In this document: positions 24,209 to 33,155 of the stretch, piece by piece
Layout: each line of letters begins with the position of its first letter
How positions within the stretch are numbered: position 1 is the stretch's first letter
NCBI GenBank assembly: GCA_035353235.1
Contig: DAOPZG010000009.1
Location: forward strand, 1-35,315
DNA from: CAXXOK01 sp035353235
GTDB lineage: Bacteria > Bacillota > Clostridia > Christensenellales > Aristaeellaceae
Reading direction: 5' to 3'
Length of the DNA: 35,315 bases
Position numbers and translations under genes: made by a program
Notes under the pieces: model-generated
Told to the model about the DNA's origin: nothing
The model's input: only the letters and a program-made list of their open reading frames with translations
Databases searched by the model: none

Positions 24209-25774
24209 ATGAACCGCCGCATTAAAACAGAGAACGGTTGGGTGCGGGGCTTGCCAGCAGCTGATCCGCGTATCACCAGCTTCAAGGGCATCCCCTTTGC
24301 CGCGCCGCCTGTAGGGGATAACCGCTGGCGTGCCCCGCAACCTTGCTCCTCATGGCAGGGAGATCGGCTGGCATTCGAGTACGGCCCTATTGCCATGCAG
24401 GATAAAGGCAAACCCGGTCGCGACAACTTCTGGTCCCGGGAGTGGGCGGTGGATTTTGACCTGCCCATGAGCGAGGATTGCCTCTACCTGAACATCTGGG
24501 CGCCTGCTGATGGCTACCCTGTTGGGGTGGGTGACCAGTACCGCGAGAGGGAGGATATGCCGGTACCCCCGTCCGGCCATCTGCCCGTGTACGTATGGTT
24601 TTTCGGCGGCGGCTTGCAGGTGGGCAATACGGCCGAAATGGAGTTTGATGGCGAACGCATCGCCCGCCGCGGTGTGGTGGTGGTAACTGTCAGCTACCGG
24701 CTCAATGTGTTCGGGTTCCTGGCACACCCCGATCTGACCCGGGAAGCACCCGATGCACCCACGAATTTCGGCTTTCTGGATCAACAGTATGCAACCCAGT
24801 GGGTCAAACGCAATATTGCGGCTTTTGGCGGCGATCCGGAAAACATCACCATCGGTGGGCAGTCTTCCGGCGGTATGAGCGTTTGCGCACAGCTTGCCAA
24901 TCCGGATAATCGGGGTTTGTTCCAGAGGGCTATCATCGAAAGCGGTATTTTCATCCCGCCGTTCTCCAATGGCGCGGCTTTTAAAACGGATCTGCGGCAA
25001 GGAGAAGAGAACGGCGTGAAGTTCCTGTCCATGCTGGGCGCCGCTACCATCGAGGAAGCGCGGAAAATCGATGCGGACGTGGTGCTGGATAAGGCGGTGC
25101 ATTCCGGCTTGTCGCCGCACATGTGGAGCTCGGTGATCGACAATGTATTTTGTAAGGTGCCCACCAACGAATGGTTCTTGCAGCCGGGGCATGTGGAATG
25201 CCCGCTGTTCATGAGTTCCACGGATATCGAGATGAACATCGCGCCGTCTGCGAACAACCGCGATGAGCTGCGCGCGCTGGCTGAAAGACTGAACGGCGTC
25301 GATGTGGAGCGTTTCATGGCTGCTTTCGAGGGCGCGAATGACGCGGAAAGCATCCATAAGAAGGGGCAGATCGCAGCCATTGATCTGGCCATCCACGCGA
25401 TTAACCGGATAACGGAGAACAGGCAGCCAATCTGGATGTGCCGCTTCTCAGCGGAGATTCCCGGCTGGGATCACCCTGGCGCTTTCCATTCCTCGGATAT
25501 CTGGTTTTACTTTGAAAACCTCGCCAAGTGCTGGCGGACTTTCACAGGCAAACACTACGATCTGGCCCGGCAGATGTGTGATTCGTGGGCCAACTTTATG
25601 TGGAACGGCGATCCGAATGGCATGGGCACGGACGGTAAGCCGCTGCCCACGTGGCCGCGCCTGACGACCGAGCACCCTGTACGCATGGAGTTTGCCGATA
25701 CGGCCACGCCCGGAGACGCGACGCCCTCGCCGCTGATGGATGTGCTTCTGGATGCCTACGTGAACACGCATTAA
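24209..25774 (+). CDS. Type B carboxylesterase, cytoplasmic (first of two)
   Basis: A 521-residue alpha/beta-hydrolase of the carboxylesterase type B family, which cleaves carboxylic esters. Visible are the N-terminal signature FKGIPFAAPPVGDNRW (25-40), SEDCLYLNIW (88-97), the oxyanion loop FFGGGLQVG (131-139), nucleophile Ser219 in GQSSGG and the likely catalytic His427 in GAFHSSDIWF. There is no signal peptide, so it acts inside the cell. The ATG at 24209 is chosen because GGAGG lies 7 bases before it; an ATG at 24191 lacks a site. It is the first gene of the operon with an ABC importer; a related esterase is encoded at 30253-31791. Ester type (acetyl, feruloyl or other) is unknown. Confidence 0.92.
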   Translation: MNRRIKTENGWVRGLPAADPRITSFKGIPFAAPPVGDNRWRAPQPCSSWQGDRLAFEYGPIAMQDKGKPGRDNFWSREWAVDFDLPMSEDCLYLNIWAPADGYPVGVGDQYREREDMPVPPSGHLPVYVWFFGGGLQVGNTAEMEFDGERIARRGVVVVTVSYRLNVFGFLAHPDLTREAPDAPTNFGFLDQQYATQWVKRNIAAFGGDPENITIGGQSSGGMSVCAQLANPDNRGLFQRAIIESGIFIPPFSNGAAFKTDLRQGEENGVKFLSMLGAATIEEARKIDADVVLDKAVHSGLSPHMWSSVIDNVFCKVPTNEWFLQPGHVECPLFMSSTDIEMNIAPSANNRDELRALAERLNGVDVERFMAAFEGANDAESIHKKGQIAAIDLAIHAINRITENRQPIWMCRFSAEIPGWDHPGAFHSSDIWFYFENLAKCWRTFTGKHYDLARQMCDSWANFMWNGDPNGMGTDGKPLPTWPRLTTEHPVRMEFADTATPGDATPSPLMDVLLDAYVNTH

Positions 25775-25885
25775 CAGTCCCGTGCCGGAACCGCTGTCCC
25801 GCTGTGGGCGGCGTTCCGTACGGCCTGCTGTCTTTTCCCCGATACACACAATTGCGTCACCTGGGGCGCAGAAGGAGTGGATGGC

Positions 25886-26815
25886 GTGAAACTGCTGCAA
25901 GGCAAGAAGGCGCGCAAAGTAATCCGGTTCATTCCGATGTACCTGATGATGCTCCCCGGCATCATCTACTTCCTTATTAATAACTACATGCCCATGCCCG
26001 GTCTCCTGATCGCTTTTAAGAAATTCAAGTTTACCAAGGGCGTATGGGGCAGTCCATGGTGCGGTATCAGCAACTTTTCGTTTCTTATTAAAAGTCAGGA
26101 CCTGTCCCTGCTGGTGAGGAACACGCTGCTGTACAATCTGGTGTTTCTGGTGCTGGGCACTGTCCTCTCCGTTACGGTGGCCATCCTCCTTAACGAGGTG
26201 CAGCGCAAGAAACTCCAGCAGACCTTCCAAACCCTCATCCTGATTCCCTACCTGATGAGCTACGTTATCATCGCCTATATCGTGTATGCGCTCTTTGGCG
26301 CAGAGTATGGCATGATAAACAACTCTTTCCTCAAACCCCTGGGCATAGCCCCGGTCTCCTGGTATACCGAGGATCAGCACTGGCCGGTCATATTGACCTG
26401 TGTCAACCTGTGGAAATCCTTCGGTTACAGCAGCATCATCTACTACGCCACCCTTGTGGGCTTTGATAAAACCTATTACGAAGCCGCCATGGTGGACGGA
26501 GCGAATAAGATGCAGATGATCTTCAAAATTACGCTGCCGTTGCTTAAGCATGTAATTATCATTCTTACGTTATTTGCCATTGGACATATCTTCTACTCGG
26601 ATTTCGGCCTGTTCTATCAGGTGCCTATGAACTCCGGACAGCTGTACAACACCACCAGTACCATTGACACCTATGTTTACCGGGGCTTGCTTGAGGACAA
26701 CAACATCGGCCGGGCCTCGGCGGCCGGGTTTATTCAGTCCATCGTCGGCTTCCTCTGCGTCATCTCCGCCAACGCGGTGGTACGTAAGTTAGAGGCCGAG
26801 AGTGCGCTGTTCTAA
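25886..26815 (+). CDS. ABC transporter permease, LplB type
   Basis: A 309-residue membrane protein of the LplB branch of sugar permeases, with six hydrophobic segments and the EAA loop TYYEAAMVDGANKMQMIFK before LPLLK. GTG 25886 is chosen because AGGAG lies 8 bases upstream; a GTG at 25877 overlaps that site. LplB/YtcP systems usually import complex or modified oligosaccharides with a large LplA-type binding protein, as found here at 28682. The 111-base gap after the esterase shows no promoter or terminator. Confidence 0.92.
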   Translation: MKLLQGKKARKVIRFIPMYLMMLPGIIYFLINNYMPMPGLLIAFKKFKFTKGVWGSPWCGISNFSFLIKSQDLSLLVRNTLLYNLVFLVLGTVLSVTVAILLNEVQRKKLQQTFQTLILIPYLMSYVIIAYIVYALFGAEYGMINNSFLKPLGIAPVSWYTEDQHWPVILTCVNLWKSFGYSSIIYYATLVGFDKTYYEAAMVDGANKMQMIFKITLPLLKHVIIILTLFAIGHIFYSDFGLFYQVPMNSGQLYNTTSTIDTYVYRGLLEDNNIGRASAAGFIQSIVGFLCVISANAVVRKLEAESALF

Positions 26816-26832
26816 CGAAGGAGATGTCGACA

Positions 26833-27714
26833 ATGCAAAAAAAGACAGCGCAAACTGTTGCCATCGTAGTATTCGTTTTTCTCTCCATCATATGTGTCGT
26901 ACCGCTGCTCCTGGTGATCGTTTCCTCTTTCACGTCGGAAAAGGCGCTGTATACCTACGGCTACTCGCTTTTCCCCTCCGAGCTAAGCACGGGTGCATAT
27001 CAGTACCTGCTCGCGTCCAAGGATAAACTTCTGCGTTCCTATGGCCTGTCGTTTCTTGTTACGGCGGTGGGCACATTTGCCAACGTGACCATCACCACAC
27101 TGTTCGCCTATCCGCTGTCCAACAAGGAGCTTCCAGGGCGCAATTTCTTCGCTTTCTTTGTGTTCTTCACCATGCTCTTCAACGGTGGTCTGATCCCCAC
27201 ATACCTGGTGTACACGCAGGTGCTGCACGTAAAGGATACGCTTTGGGCCCTGATCGTACCCGGCTTGTTGATGAGCGGCTTCTCCGTCATTCTGGTGCGC
27301 ACATACCTGACCACCAATATTCCCATGGAGATACTGGACGCTTCACGCATAGACGGGGCCAGCGAGATGCGCACCTTCGTGCAGGTGGTGCTGCCCCTTT
27401 CATTGCCCATTTTGGCCACTGTGGGTTTCATGTCCGGCCTGGCATACTGGAACGATTGGCAAAATGGTTTGTACTATCTTGTGAAGCGTACCGACCTGTT
27501 TACCATCCAAAACCTGTTAAACCGAATCTTATCCTCGGCGGATGCGCTGCGTAACAGCAGTACCAACGAAATGATGACCGCCGGTTTTGAGATTCCCAGC
27601 GTCGGCAGCCGTATGGCGATCTCTGTGTTCGCCATGCTGCCCATGCTCATCGCGTATCCGTTCTTTCAAAAAGGTTTTGTCAAGGGAATTACTATTGGAG
27701 GTGTGAAAGGATGA
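26833..27714 (+). CDS. ABC transporter permease, YtcP/LplC type
   Basis: A 293-residue membrane protein, partner of the LplB-type permease 17 bases upstream. Six hydrophobic segments are seen, with the docking loop MEILDASRIDGASEM (EAA replaced by DAS). The ATG at 26833 is preferred because AAGGAG lies 9 bases before it, whereas it directly abuts the ATG at 26824. The stop overlaps the next start as ATGA, indicating coupled translation with the hydrolase gene. Confidence 0.92.
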   Translation: MQKKTAQTVAIVVFVFLSIICVVPLLLVIVSSFTSEKALYTYGYSLFPSELSTGAYQYLLASKDKLLRSYGLSFLVTAVGTFANVTITTLFAYPLSNKELPGRNFFAFFVFFTMLFNGGLIPTYLVYTQVLHVKDTLWALIVPGLLMSGFSVILVRTYLTTNIPMEILDASRIDGASEMRTFVQVVLPLSLPILATVGFMSGLAYWNDWQNGLYYLVKRTDLFTIQNLLNRILSSADALRNSSTNEMMTAGFEIPSVGSRMAISVFAMLPMLIAYPFFQKGFVKGITIGGVKG

Positions 27715-28607
27715 ATCTGAACTTGGAGGATCAGGTTGTGCTGGATCGCTACTTCAGCTATCTTAATCCGGTCTCAAATGTGTACCGTATCATCGTGGAT
27801 CGTAAATATCCCAATACCGAGCTGATCATCGGCAGCAAAAAGGCCGCTGTGATTGATTGCGGACTGGGTTTTGGCGATCTGCCGTCCGCCGTGCGCAAGC
27901 TTACGGACAAACCGCTGCTTATCTTCAACACGCACAGCCATGTGGACCACATCGGCGGAAACGCGCAGTTCCACCAACCTATTTATATGGGTACGGAGGA
28001 TATTCCCTCTACGCGCGGCGCGGACTATACGTTCTTTCGCGAGCACATGACGGAGGACCGTATCGCCAGACTCGGCCCGGACTCCGTACAGGGCATGGAT
28101 CTGGAAGAGTTCAAGCATCGCGGCGTTGGAGAGTTGCTGCCCTGCGATGAGGGCGATGTGTTTGATCTGGGCGGGCTGACACTGCGTGTGTTGAATGTGC
28201 CCGGCCATTCCGTAGGCGGTCGCGCTTACTATGTGGAAGAGCTGGGCTACCTGTATACCGGCGATGCGGTATTTGCCAGCACGCTGTGCTTCGGCCCGGG
28301 CTCCGCCACAAGACAGCAACATGCGGAAAGCCTGAAAAAGATGCTGGCGCTGCCCTTTACGGCTGCGATCACCGGCCACTATATCGAGCCGCTGGATCAT
28401 GAGTTTATTCGAAACGCCCTCCATCCGGCGCTGTATGCGGAGTACAAAACGGGTATCCCGCTGCAAAACCCCATTGACGCTACCGCGCGCGTCTGCTTCG
28501 CACCGGATCAGATGCCCACGCCGGAGATTGTCGAACGCATCAAGAGCGGCGATCATGGGTTGGATAACAAGGTCTGGGCTATTGTGCTGGGCGAAAGCAC
28601 GAAGTAG
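27711..28607 (+). CDS. Metallo-beta-lactamase-fold hydrolase
   Basis: A 298-residue soluble protein with the metal-binding motif THSHVDH (His75, His77, Asp79, His80), a further His166 (PGHSVGG), Asp185 (YTGDAVF) and His223 (TGHY), that is, a complete two-metal centre. The family includes lactonases, thioesterases and other hydrolases. Its place inside an importer/esterase operon, translationally coupled to the permease gene, suggests it acts on the imported compound, for example opening a lactone or cleaving another ester; this is inference. No signal peptide. Confidence 0.9.
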   Translation: MNLNLEDQVVLDRYFSYLNPVSNVYRIIVDRKYPNTELIIGSKKAAVIDCGLGFGDLPSAVRKLTDKPLLIFNTHSHVDHIGGNAQFHQPIYMGTEDIPSTRGADYTFFREHMTEDRIARLGPDSVQGMDLEEFKHRGVGELLPCDEGDVFDLGGLTLRVLNVPGHSVGGRAYYVEELGYLYTGDAVFASTLCFGPGSATRQQHAESLKKMLALPFTAAITGHYIEPLDHEFIRNALHPALYAEYKTGIPLQNPIDATARVCFAPDQMPTPEIVERIKSGDHGLDNKVWAIVLGESTK

Positions 28608-28622
28608 CCGATAAAAACGGAA

Positions 28623-28642
28623 CTGTCTTCTTCGGAAGATAG
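28623..28642 (+). other. UUCG-tetraloop hairpin before the binding-protein gene
   Basis: CTGTCTTC (28623-28630) pairs with GAAGATAG (28635-28642), one G-U included, around TTCG closed by C-G, the very stable cUUCGg form. It lies 15 bases after the hydrolase stop and 39 bases before the binding-protein ATG, with no T-run. It may mark an mRNA processing or stability boundary. Confidence 0.5.
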
Positions 28643-28681
28643 AGATATGGAATTTTACACACAAGAAAGGTAGGTATCCCC

Positions 28682-30139
28682 ATGAGAAAAGTCATCGCGC
28701 TGCTCCTCACCCTCCTGATGCTCTCGGCGGCTATACCGGTGTTGGCCGAAGAGCCTGTAACCGTCAAAATGAACACCTGCATCGTTTTCAGCGATTTGCA
28801 CGACCTTCAGATGATCGAGGATAAGCTCGACAGTATGCTGGCTGAGAAGGGCTACAACTTCAAGGTAGAGATCGTACCCTTCGATTACGGTAACTACGGC
28901 AAGCTGGTCAGCCTGGCGCTGGCCGATGGCAGCATCGACCTGTTTAACATGTTCGGCGCGGTTCCGCTGTCCGTGGCTGCGGATAACGAATCGATCGCCA
29001 AACTTGATGACTTGCTGGCGAAGTACGGCCCCGATACGCTGAAGCTGATCCAACCCTACATTGACACTGTGACTGTGGACGGCTCCATCTACGGCACACC
29101 GGCGATTAAATCCATCGGCAAGCGCAACAACTTCCTTTATAATGCCGATATGGCTGAAGCCGCCGGCTTCGTGCCTGAGAATGTGCACGATTACGACAGC
29201 CTCACCACCGAGCTGCTGAAGGTGAAGGCCAAGTATCCGGATATGGCCATGGTCTCCTCGGGTTACGGCGGCATGTGGTTCTGGCCCAACATGGATACGC
29301 TGGGCAACGACAACTACTACGCCTGCATTGTTCTGGACGATAACGCCCAGCCCAAAATCGTGAACTACTACGAGACAGACCTGTACAAGAAGGATTTGGA
29401 ACGCGCCAAAGTCTGGGGCGACAACAATTTCTTCGTCAAAGACGCCATCAACGGCCAAAACGCTCCCATGGCTTTGTTTGGCCAGCACCTGACCTTCGGC
29501 TGCTTTACCGATAACGTCAGCCCCGAGTACGTTCTGGAAAGCAGTGCCGCAAACTATGACTTCAAGATCGGTTGTGTCACCGCCGAAAGCGAACCCTGGG
29601 CGACCACGACCACCACGGCGGGCTTTACCTGGTGCATCGCCGAACTGAGCCAGCATAAAGAAGAAGCTGCGCAGCTGTTGAACCTGTTGTACACCGACTC
29701 GGATGTTGCCAACCTCATCATTAACGGGATCGAGGGTGTGCACTACAAAGTTCTCGATGATGGCAGCATTGATTATCCGTCTGCCGATGTGACCGCCTCC
29801 AACGTGGGTTGGGCCAGCCCCAGTGGCTTTATGCCCAACAGCTGGATCGCTTACCCGCGCACGCCCATCACCCCCGCCAGCATCGACCGCTACCGTGCGG
29901 ATAACGAGAGCTGCCGCAAATCCCCGGCTTTTGGCTTCAGCTTTAACTCCGTGGATGTGATGGATCAGATTTCCGCGTGCAACAACGTATGCTCCAAGTA
30001 TCTGGCGCCCCTGATGCTGGGCATGGGCGACGATCAGATGCTTGCAGATTTCCAGGCTGATCTGAAAAAAGCAGGTGTGGACGACATCATCGCTGAAAAG
30101 CAGAAACAACTGGACGCCTGGCTCGCCGCCAAACAATGA
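28682..30139 (+). CDS. Extracellular binding protein, LplA type
   Basis: A 485-residue solute-binding protein, longer than the family 1 proteins elsewhere in the window and of the size usual for LplA partners of LplB/YtcP permeases. A Sec signal (MRKVIALLLTLLMLSAAIPV) ends near VLA before EEPVTV; there is no lipobox cysteine. AAAGG lies about 11 bases before the ATG. It lies in mid-operon, between the UUCG hairpin upstream and a strong hairpin downstream (30172-30209), which would let its mRNA segment accumulate separately. The ligand is unknown; the two flanking esterase genes suggest an acylated saccharide. Confidence 0.9.
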   Translation: MRKVIALLLTLLMLSAAIPVLAEEPVTVKMNTCIVFSDLHDLQMIEDKLDSMLAEKGYNFKVEIVPFDYGNYGKLVSLALADGSIDLFNMFGAVPLSVAADNESIAKLDDLLAKYGPDTLKLIQPYIDTVTVDGSIYGTPAIKSIGKRNNFLYNADMAEAAGFVPENVHDYDSLTTELLKVKAKYPDMAMVSSGYGGMWFWPNMDTLGNDNYYACIVLDDNAQPKIVNYYETDLYKKDLERAKVWGDNNFFVKDAINGQNAPMALFGQHLTFGCFTDNVSPEYVLESSAANYDFKIGCVTAESEPWATTTTTAGFTWCIAELSQHKEEAAQLLNLLYTDSDVANLIINGIEGVHYKVLDDGSIDYPSADVTASNVGWASPSGFMPNSWIAYPRTPITPASIDRYRADNESCRKSPAFGFSFNSVDVMDQISACNNVCSKYLAPLMLGMGDDQMLADFQADLKKAGVDDIIAEKQKQLDAWLAAKQ

Positions 30140-30171
30140 TGATCCGGTTGTTATACTGAAAAGTACATGAA

Positions 30172-30209
30172 AACCGGGGTCTGACGTGTTGTTACGGCAG
30201 ACCCCGGTT
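30172..30209 (+). terminator. Hairpin after the LplA-type binding-protein gene
   Basis: AACCGGGGTCTG (30172-30183) and CAGACCCCGGTT (30198-30209) pair perfectly around 14 bases, with a short inner CGT/ACG stem. It starts 32 bases after the stop codon and is followed by GGGTCACAAG rather than a T-run, so partial termination or 3'-end protection is more likely than full termination. Confidence 0.65.
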
Positions 30210-30252
30210 GGGTCACAAGGGGAAACAGCGGGTGAGAAGAGGAGAATGGACA

Positions 30253-31791
30253 ATGCTGACACAGACAATAATTGAAAGCGGCGCTGTGCGCGGTGTGCCG
30301 ACGAGTAACCCCGATATTACGGTGTTCCGGGGCATTCCCTTCGCTGCGCCGCCCGTAGGGGATAACCGCTGGCGCGCGCCGCAGCCTGTAGAAAGCTGGA
30401 ACGGCGTGCGCGTGTGCGATACTTACGGCCCGCCCTCCATGCAGCAAACCCCGGGGGAGAATCCGGCCGAGTTTTACACGCGGGAATGGTATACCCGCCC
30501 CGATCAGCCCATGAGCGAGGACTGCCTGTACCTGAACGTATGGACGCCGGCCCGCGACGCGAATGAGAAACTGCCTGTGATGGTGTGGATTTTTGGCGGC
30601 GGTATGTGCTTTGGCTATACTTCGGAGATGGAGTTCGACGGCGAGCACATCGCCAGCCATGGCGTCGTGATGGTTTCCGTTAATTACCGGCTCAATTCCT
30701 TCGGTTTTCTGGCGCACCGGGAACTTACGGAGGAAGCGGCTGAACGCGGCGAGCCAGGGACGAACTTTGGCCTGCTGGATCAGAGCGCCGGCCTGCGCTG
30801 GGTTAAACGTAACATTGCGGCGTTTGGCGGTGACCCGGAGAACGTAACGCTGTTCGGTCAGTCGGCGGGTGGCCGCTGTACTTGGATGCACATCGCCGCC
30901 CCGTCGGATCGCGGGCTGTTTCATAAAGCGATCGTGCAAAGCGGAGGGTTGGGCGGCGGCATCTCCAATTATCCGAGCCTTGCGCAATCGGAGCAGGCAG
31001 GTGCGGAGTTTTTGCGTTATCTGGGCGTTTCATCCATTGCGGAAGCGCGGCGCATTCCCGCAGCAACGTTGTTGGACAGGACGCTGACCTACCACGGACA
31101 CCGCTGGGGCCCGACGATCGACGGCACGTTCCTGCCCACGTCGCCCATGAAGGCTGTCGCCTCCGGCATGGCGGCGGATGTGCGGCTGTTGCTGGGCAGC
31201 ACCACGGGAGACCCCGCCGGCTTCCGGATGGGGGAGGATCCGGAAAAGTTCCATCGTTTCGCGCGTACCCAGTACGGGGAGGATTATGCTGAGTTTGCAA
31301 GCCTTTCCGGAATCGACAGCGCTGAAAAACTGCGTGAATATTACAATTCGCCCTCCTTCAGCCCCTTCGAAAGAGGCAATGCTTTTACCGCTGGCTGCTT
31401 TGCCGAACAGGGCCGCCCGCCGGTCTATCTGTACCGCTTCAGCCCCGATATTCCCGGAGACGATGCGGGCGCTTTCCATTCCAGTGACTTGTGGTTTGTG
31501 TTTGAAACCTTGGTAAAAAGCTGGAGACCCTTCGGCGATAAGCACTATACTCTGGCCCGGCAGATGGGCCGCTATTGGACGAACTTTGCAAAAAACGGGA
31601 ACCCCAACGGCGCGGACGAGAACGGCATCCCCCTGCCACGCTGGCTGGCCGCTGGTCAGGATGGCTGGCATGTACAGTGGCTTGGCAATGATATCCACAG
31701 CATTGATGAAGAGCCTGATGCGCTGATGGAGCTTGAGCTAAGGCGGCTGAGGCTGGAAGCGGATCGGGAGAAGGCTGGTGGCGACCGATGA
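30253..31791 (+). CDS. Type B carboxylesterase, cytoplasmic (second of two)
   Basis: A 512-residue paralogue of the esterase at 24209. It shows FRGIPFAAPPVGDNRW (25-40), SEDCLYLNVW (88-97), the oxyanion loop IFGGGMCFG (113-121), nucleophile Ser204 in GQSAGG and the likely catalytic His409 in GAFHSSDLWF. No signal peptide. ATG 30253 is chosen from the GAGGAG upstream; the frame is open to 30208, inside the hairpin, and that part is not expected to be translated. Its TGA overlaps the ATG of the MATE gene. Two related but clearly diverged esterases in one operon suggest two different ester positions or acyl groups on the same imported compound. Confidence 0.92.
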   Translation: MLTQTIIESGAVRGVPTSNPDITVFRGIPFAAPPVGDNRWRAPQPVESWNGVRVCDTYGPPSMQQTPGENPAEFYTREWYTRPDQPMSEDCLYLNVWTPARDANEKLPVMVWIFGGGMCFGYTSEMEFDGEHIASHGVVMVSVNYRLNSFGFLAHRELTEEAAERGEPGTNFGLLDQSAGLRWVKRNIAAFGGDPENVTLFGQSAGGRCTWMHIAAPSDRGLFHKAIVQSGGLGGGISNYPSLAQSEQAGAEFLRYLGVSSIAEARRIPAATLLDRTLTYHGHRWGPTIDGTFLPTSPMKAVASGMAADVRLLLGSTTGDPAGFRMGEDPEKFHRFARTQYGEDYAEFASLSGIDSAEKLREYYNSPSFSPFERGNAFTAGCFAEQGRPPVYLYRFSPDIPGDDAGAFHSSDLWFVFETLVKSWRPFGDKHYTLARQMGRYWTNFAKNGNPNGADENGIPLPRWLAAGQDGWHVQWLGNDIHSIDEEPDALMELELRRLRLEADREKAGGDR

Positions 31792-33155
31792 ATCAGTGGT
31801 TGGTCCGGGACAAACAATTTTATAAAACCTCCGCCGCTCTCGCTACGCCGGTGGTGTTGCAAAGCATTATAACCATCAGCGTAAACATGCTGGATACTAT
31901 CATGCTCGGCTCCTTTGGCGAGGTGCAGCTGTCCGGCTCTGCGCTTGCCAACAGCTTTGTTTCCATCTTTCAAATCCTTTGCCTGGGCATCGGCGGCGGC
32001 GCGGCGGTGTTGACGGCGCAGTATTGGGGCGCTAACGATATTTCAGCGGTGCGCAGGGTTACAACGCTGATGCTGCGTATCACGATTGTGATCGCTTTGC
32101 TTTTTTTCCTGGCGTCTCTGGTGATTCCGGAACTGATTATGCGTATGTTTACGTCCGATGCGGCGGTCATCGCCACGGGCGCGGTCTATTTGCGAATTGT
32201 TGTGCCTACATTTTTACTTATGGGTCTGTCGCAAACGCTTACCCTCGTGTTGCGCTCGGTTCGGGAGGTCAAGCTGCCGCTGATCCTCTCTTGCGTGTCG
32301 TTTGTAACCAATTTGTTTTTTAACTGGGTGTTGATTTTCGGTCAGTTTGGCATGCCGCGGATGGAGATACGCGGCGCGGCGCTGGCGACTGTGCTGGCAC
32401 GGCTCATCGAGACGGGATGGCTTCTCTGGTTTGTATTCTCGCGCGACAAGCGTATTGGCCTGAAACTGCGGCATCTTCTGGAACCTTGCGGGGAGTACCT
32501 GCCGCGATATTTAAAATACAGCGTACCGGTGATTGTTTCGGACTTTCTGCTGGCAATGGGCAATACCGCTGTTACTATGATTATTGGACATCTGAGCGCG
32601 TCGTTTATAGCGGCAAACTCAATTGTTGCCATGACGGTGCAGCTCTCTACCGTGATGGGCCAAGGGTTCGCCAATGCCGGCAGTATCATGACCGGAAACA
32701 CTCTGGGCCAAGGGGATACGGAACGCGCTCACCAGCAGGGAAGAACCTTCCTGTTATTGAGCATAGGACTTGGCCTTCTGGCCAGTGGCATTATTATGTT
32801 ATGCTGCCCGTTTATTATTGAGGCGTATAACATCACTGCGGAAACCAAACAGATCGCCTATCAGATGATGGAATCCGTGGCCATCATGGTGGTGTTCCAG
32901 ACCACGCAATCCATGCTGACCAAGGGCGTGCTGCGTGGCGGCGGAGATACGCGATTCCTTTTAGTGGCTGACATCGCCTTTTTATGGTTGCTGTCCATCC
33001 CACTCGGCTATCTTTCCGCGTTTGTGTGGCATCTCAGTCCGTTCTGGATCTATATGCTGGTAAAGATCGACTACTTATGCAAGACCGTGTGGTGCACCTA
33101 TCGCCTGATGGGAACCAAGTGGATTAAAACCGTGGCGTCTTCGCATACCGCCTAA
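31788..33155 (+). CDS. MATE-family multidrug/toxin exporter
   Basis: A 455-residue membrane protein with about twelve hydrophobic segments in two homologous halves, as in MATE (NorM/DinF-like) cation-coupled exporters. Characteristic stretches are TISVNMLDTIMLGSFG near the N-terminus and GGAAVLTAQYWGA in the first half, with a related MGQGFANAGSIMTGNTLG in the second. It is coupled to the esterase gene by an ATGA overlap and is the last gene of the operon before a strong terminator. Its place suggests export of something released by the esterases or of an inhibitory by-product; the substrate is unknown. Confidence 0.92.
   Translation: MNQWLVRDKQFYKTSAALATPVVLQSIITISVNMLDTIMLGSFGEVQLSGSALANSFVSIFQILCLGIGGGAAVLTAQYWGANDISAVRRVTTLMLRITIVIALLFFLASLVIPELIMRMFTSDAAVIATGAVYLRIVVPTFLLMGLSQTLTLVLRSVREVKLPLILSCVSFVTNLFFNWVLIFGQFGMPRMEIRGAALATVLARLIETGWLLWFVFSRDKRIGLKLRHLLEPCGEYLPRYLKYSVPVIVSDFLLAMGNTAVTMIIGHLSASFIAANSIVAMTVQLSTVMGQGFANAGSIMTGNTLGQGDTERAHQQGRTFLLLSIGLGLLASGIIMLCCPFIIEAYNITAETKQIAYQMMESVAIMVVFQTTQSMLTKGVLRGGGDTRFLLVADIAFLWLLSIPLGYLSAFVWHLSPFWIYMLVKIDYLCKTVWCTYRLMGTKWIKTVASSHTA

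Noticed and set aside
28655..30268. A 537-codon minus-strand open frame opposite the LplA-type binding-protein gene
   Set aside because: The plus-strand gene has signal peptide, family features and operon context; the antisense frame has none and crosses two hairpins.
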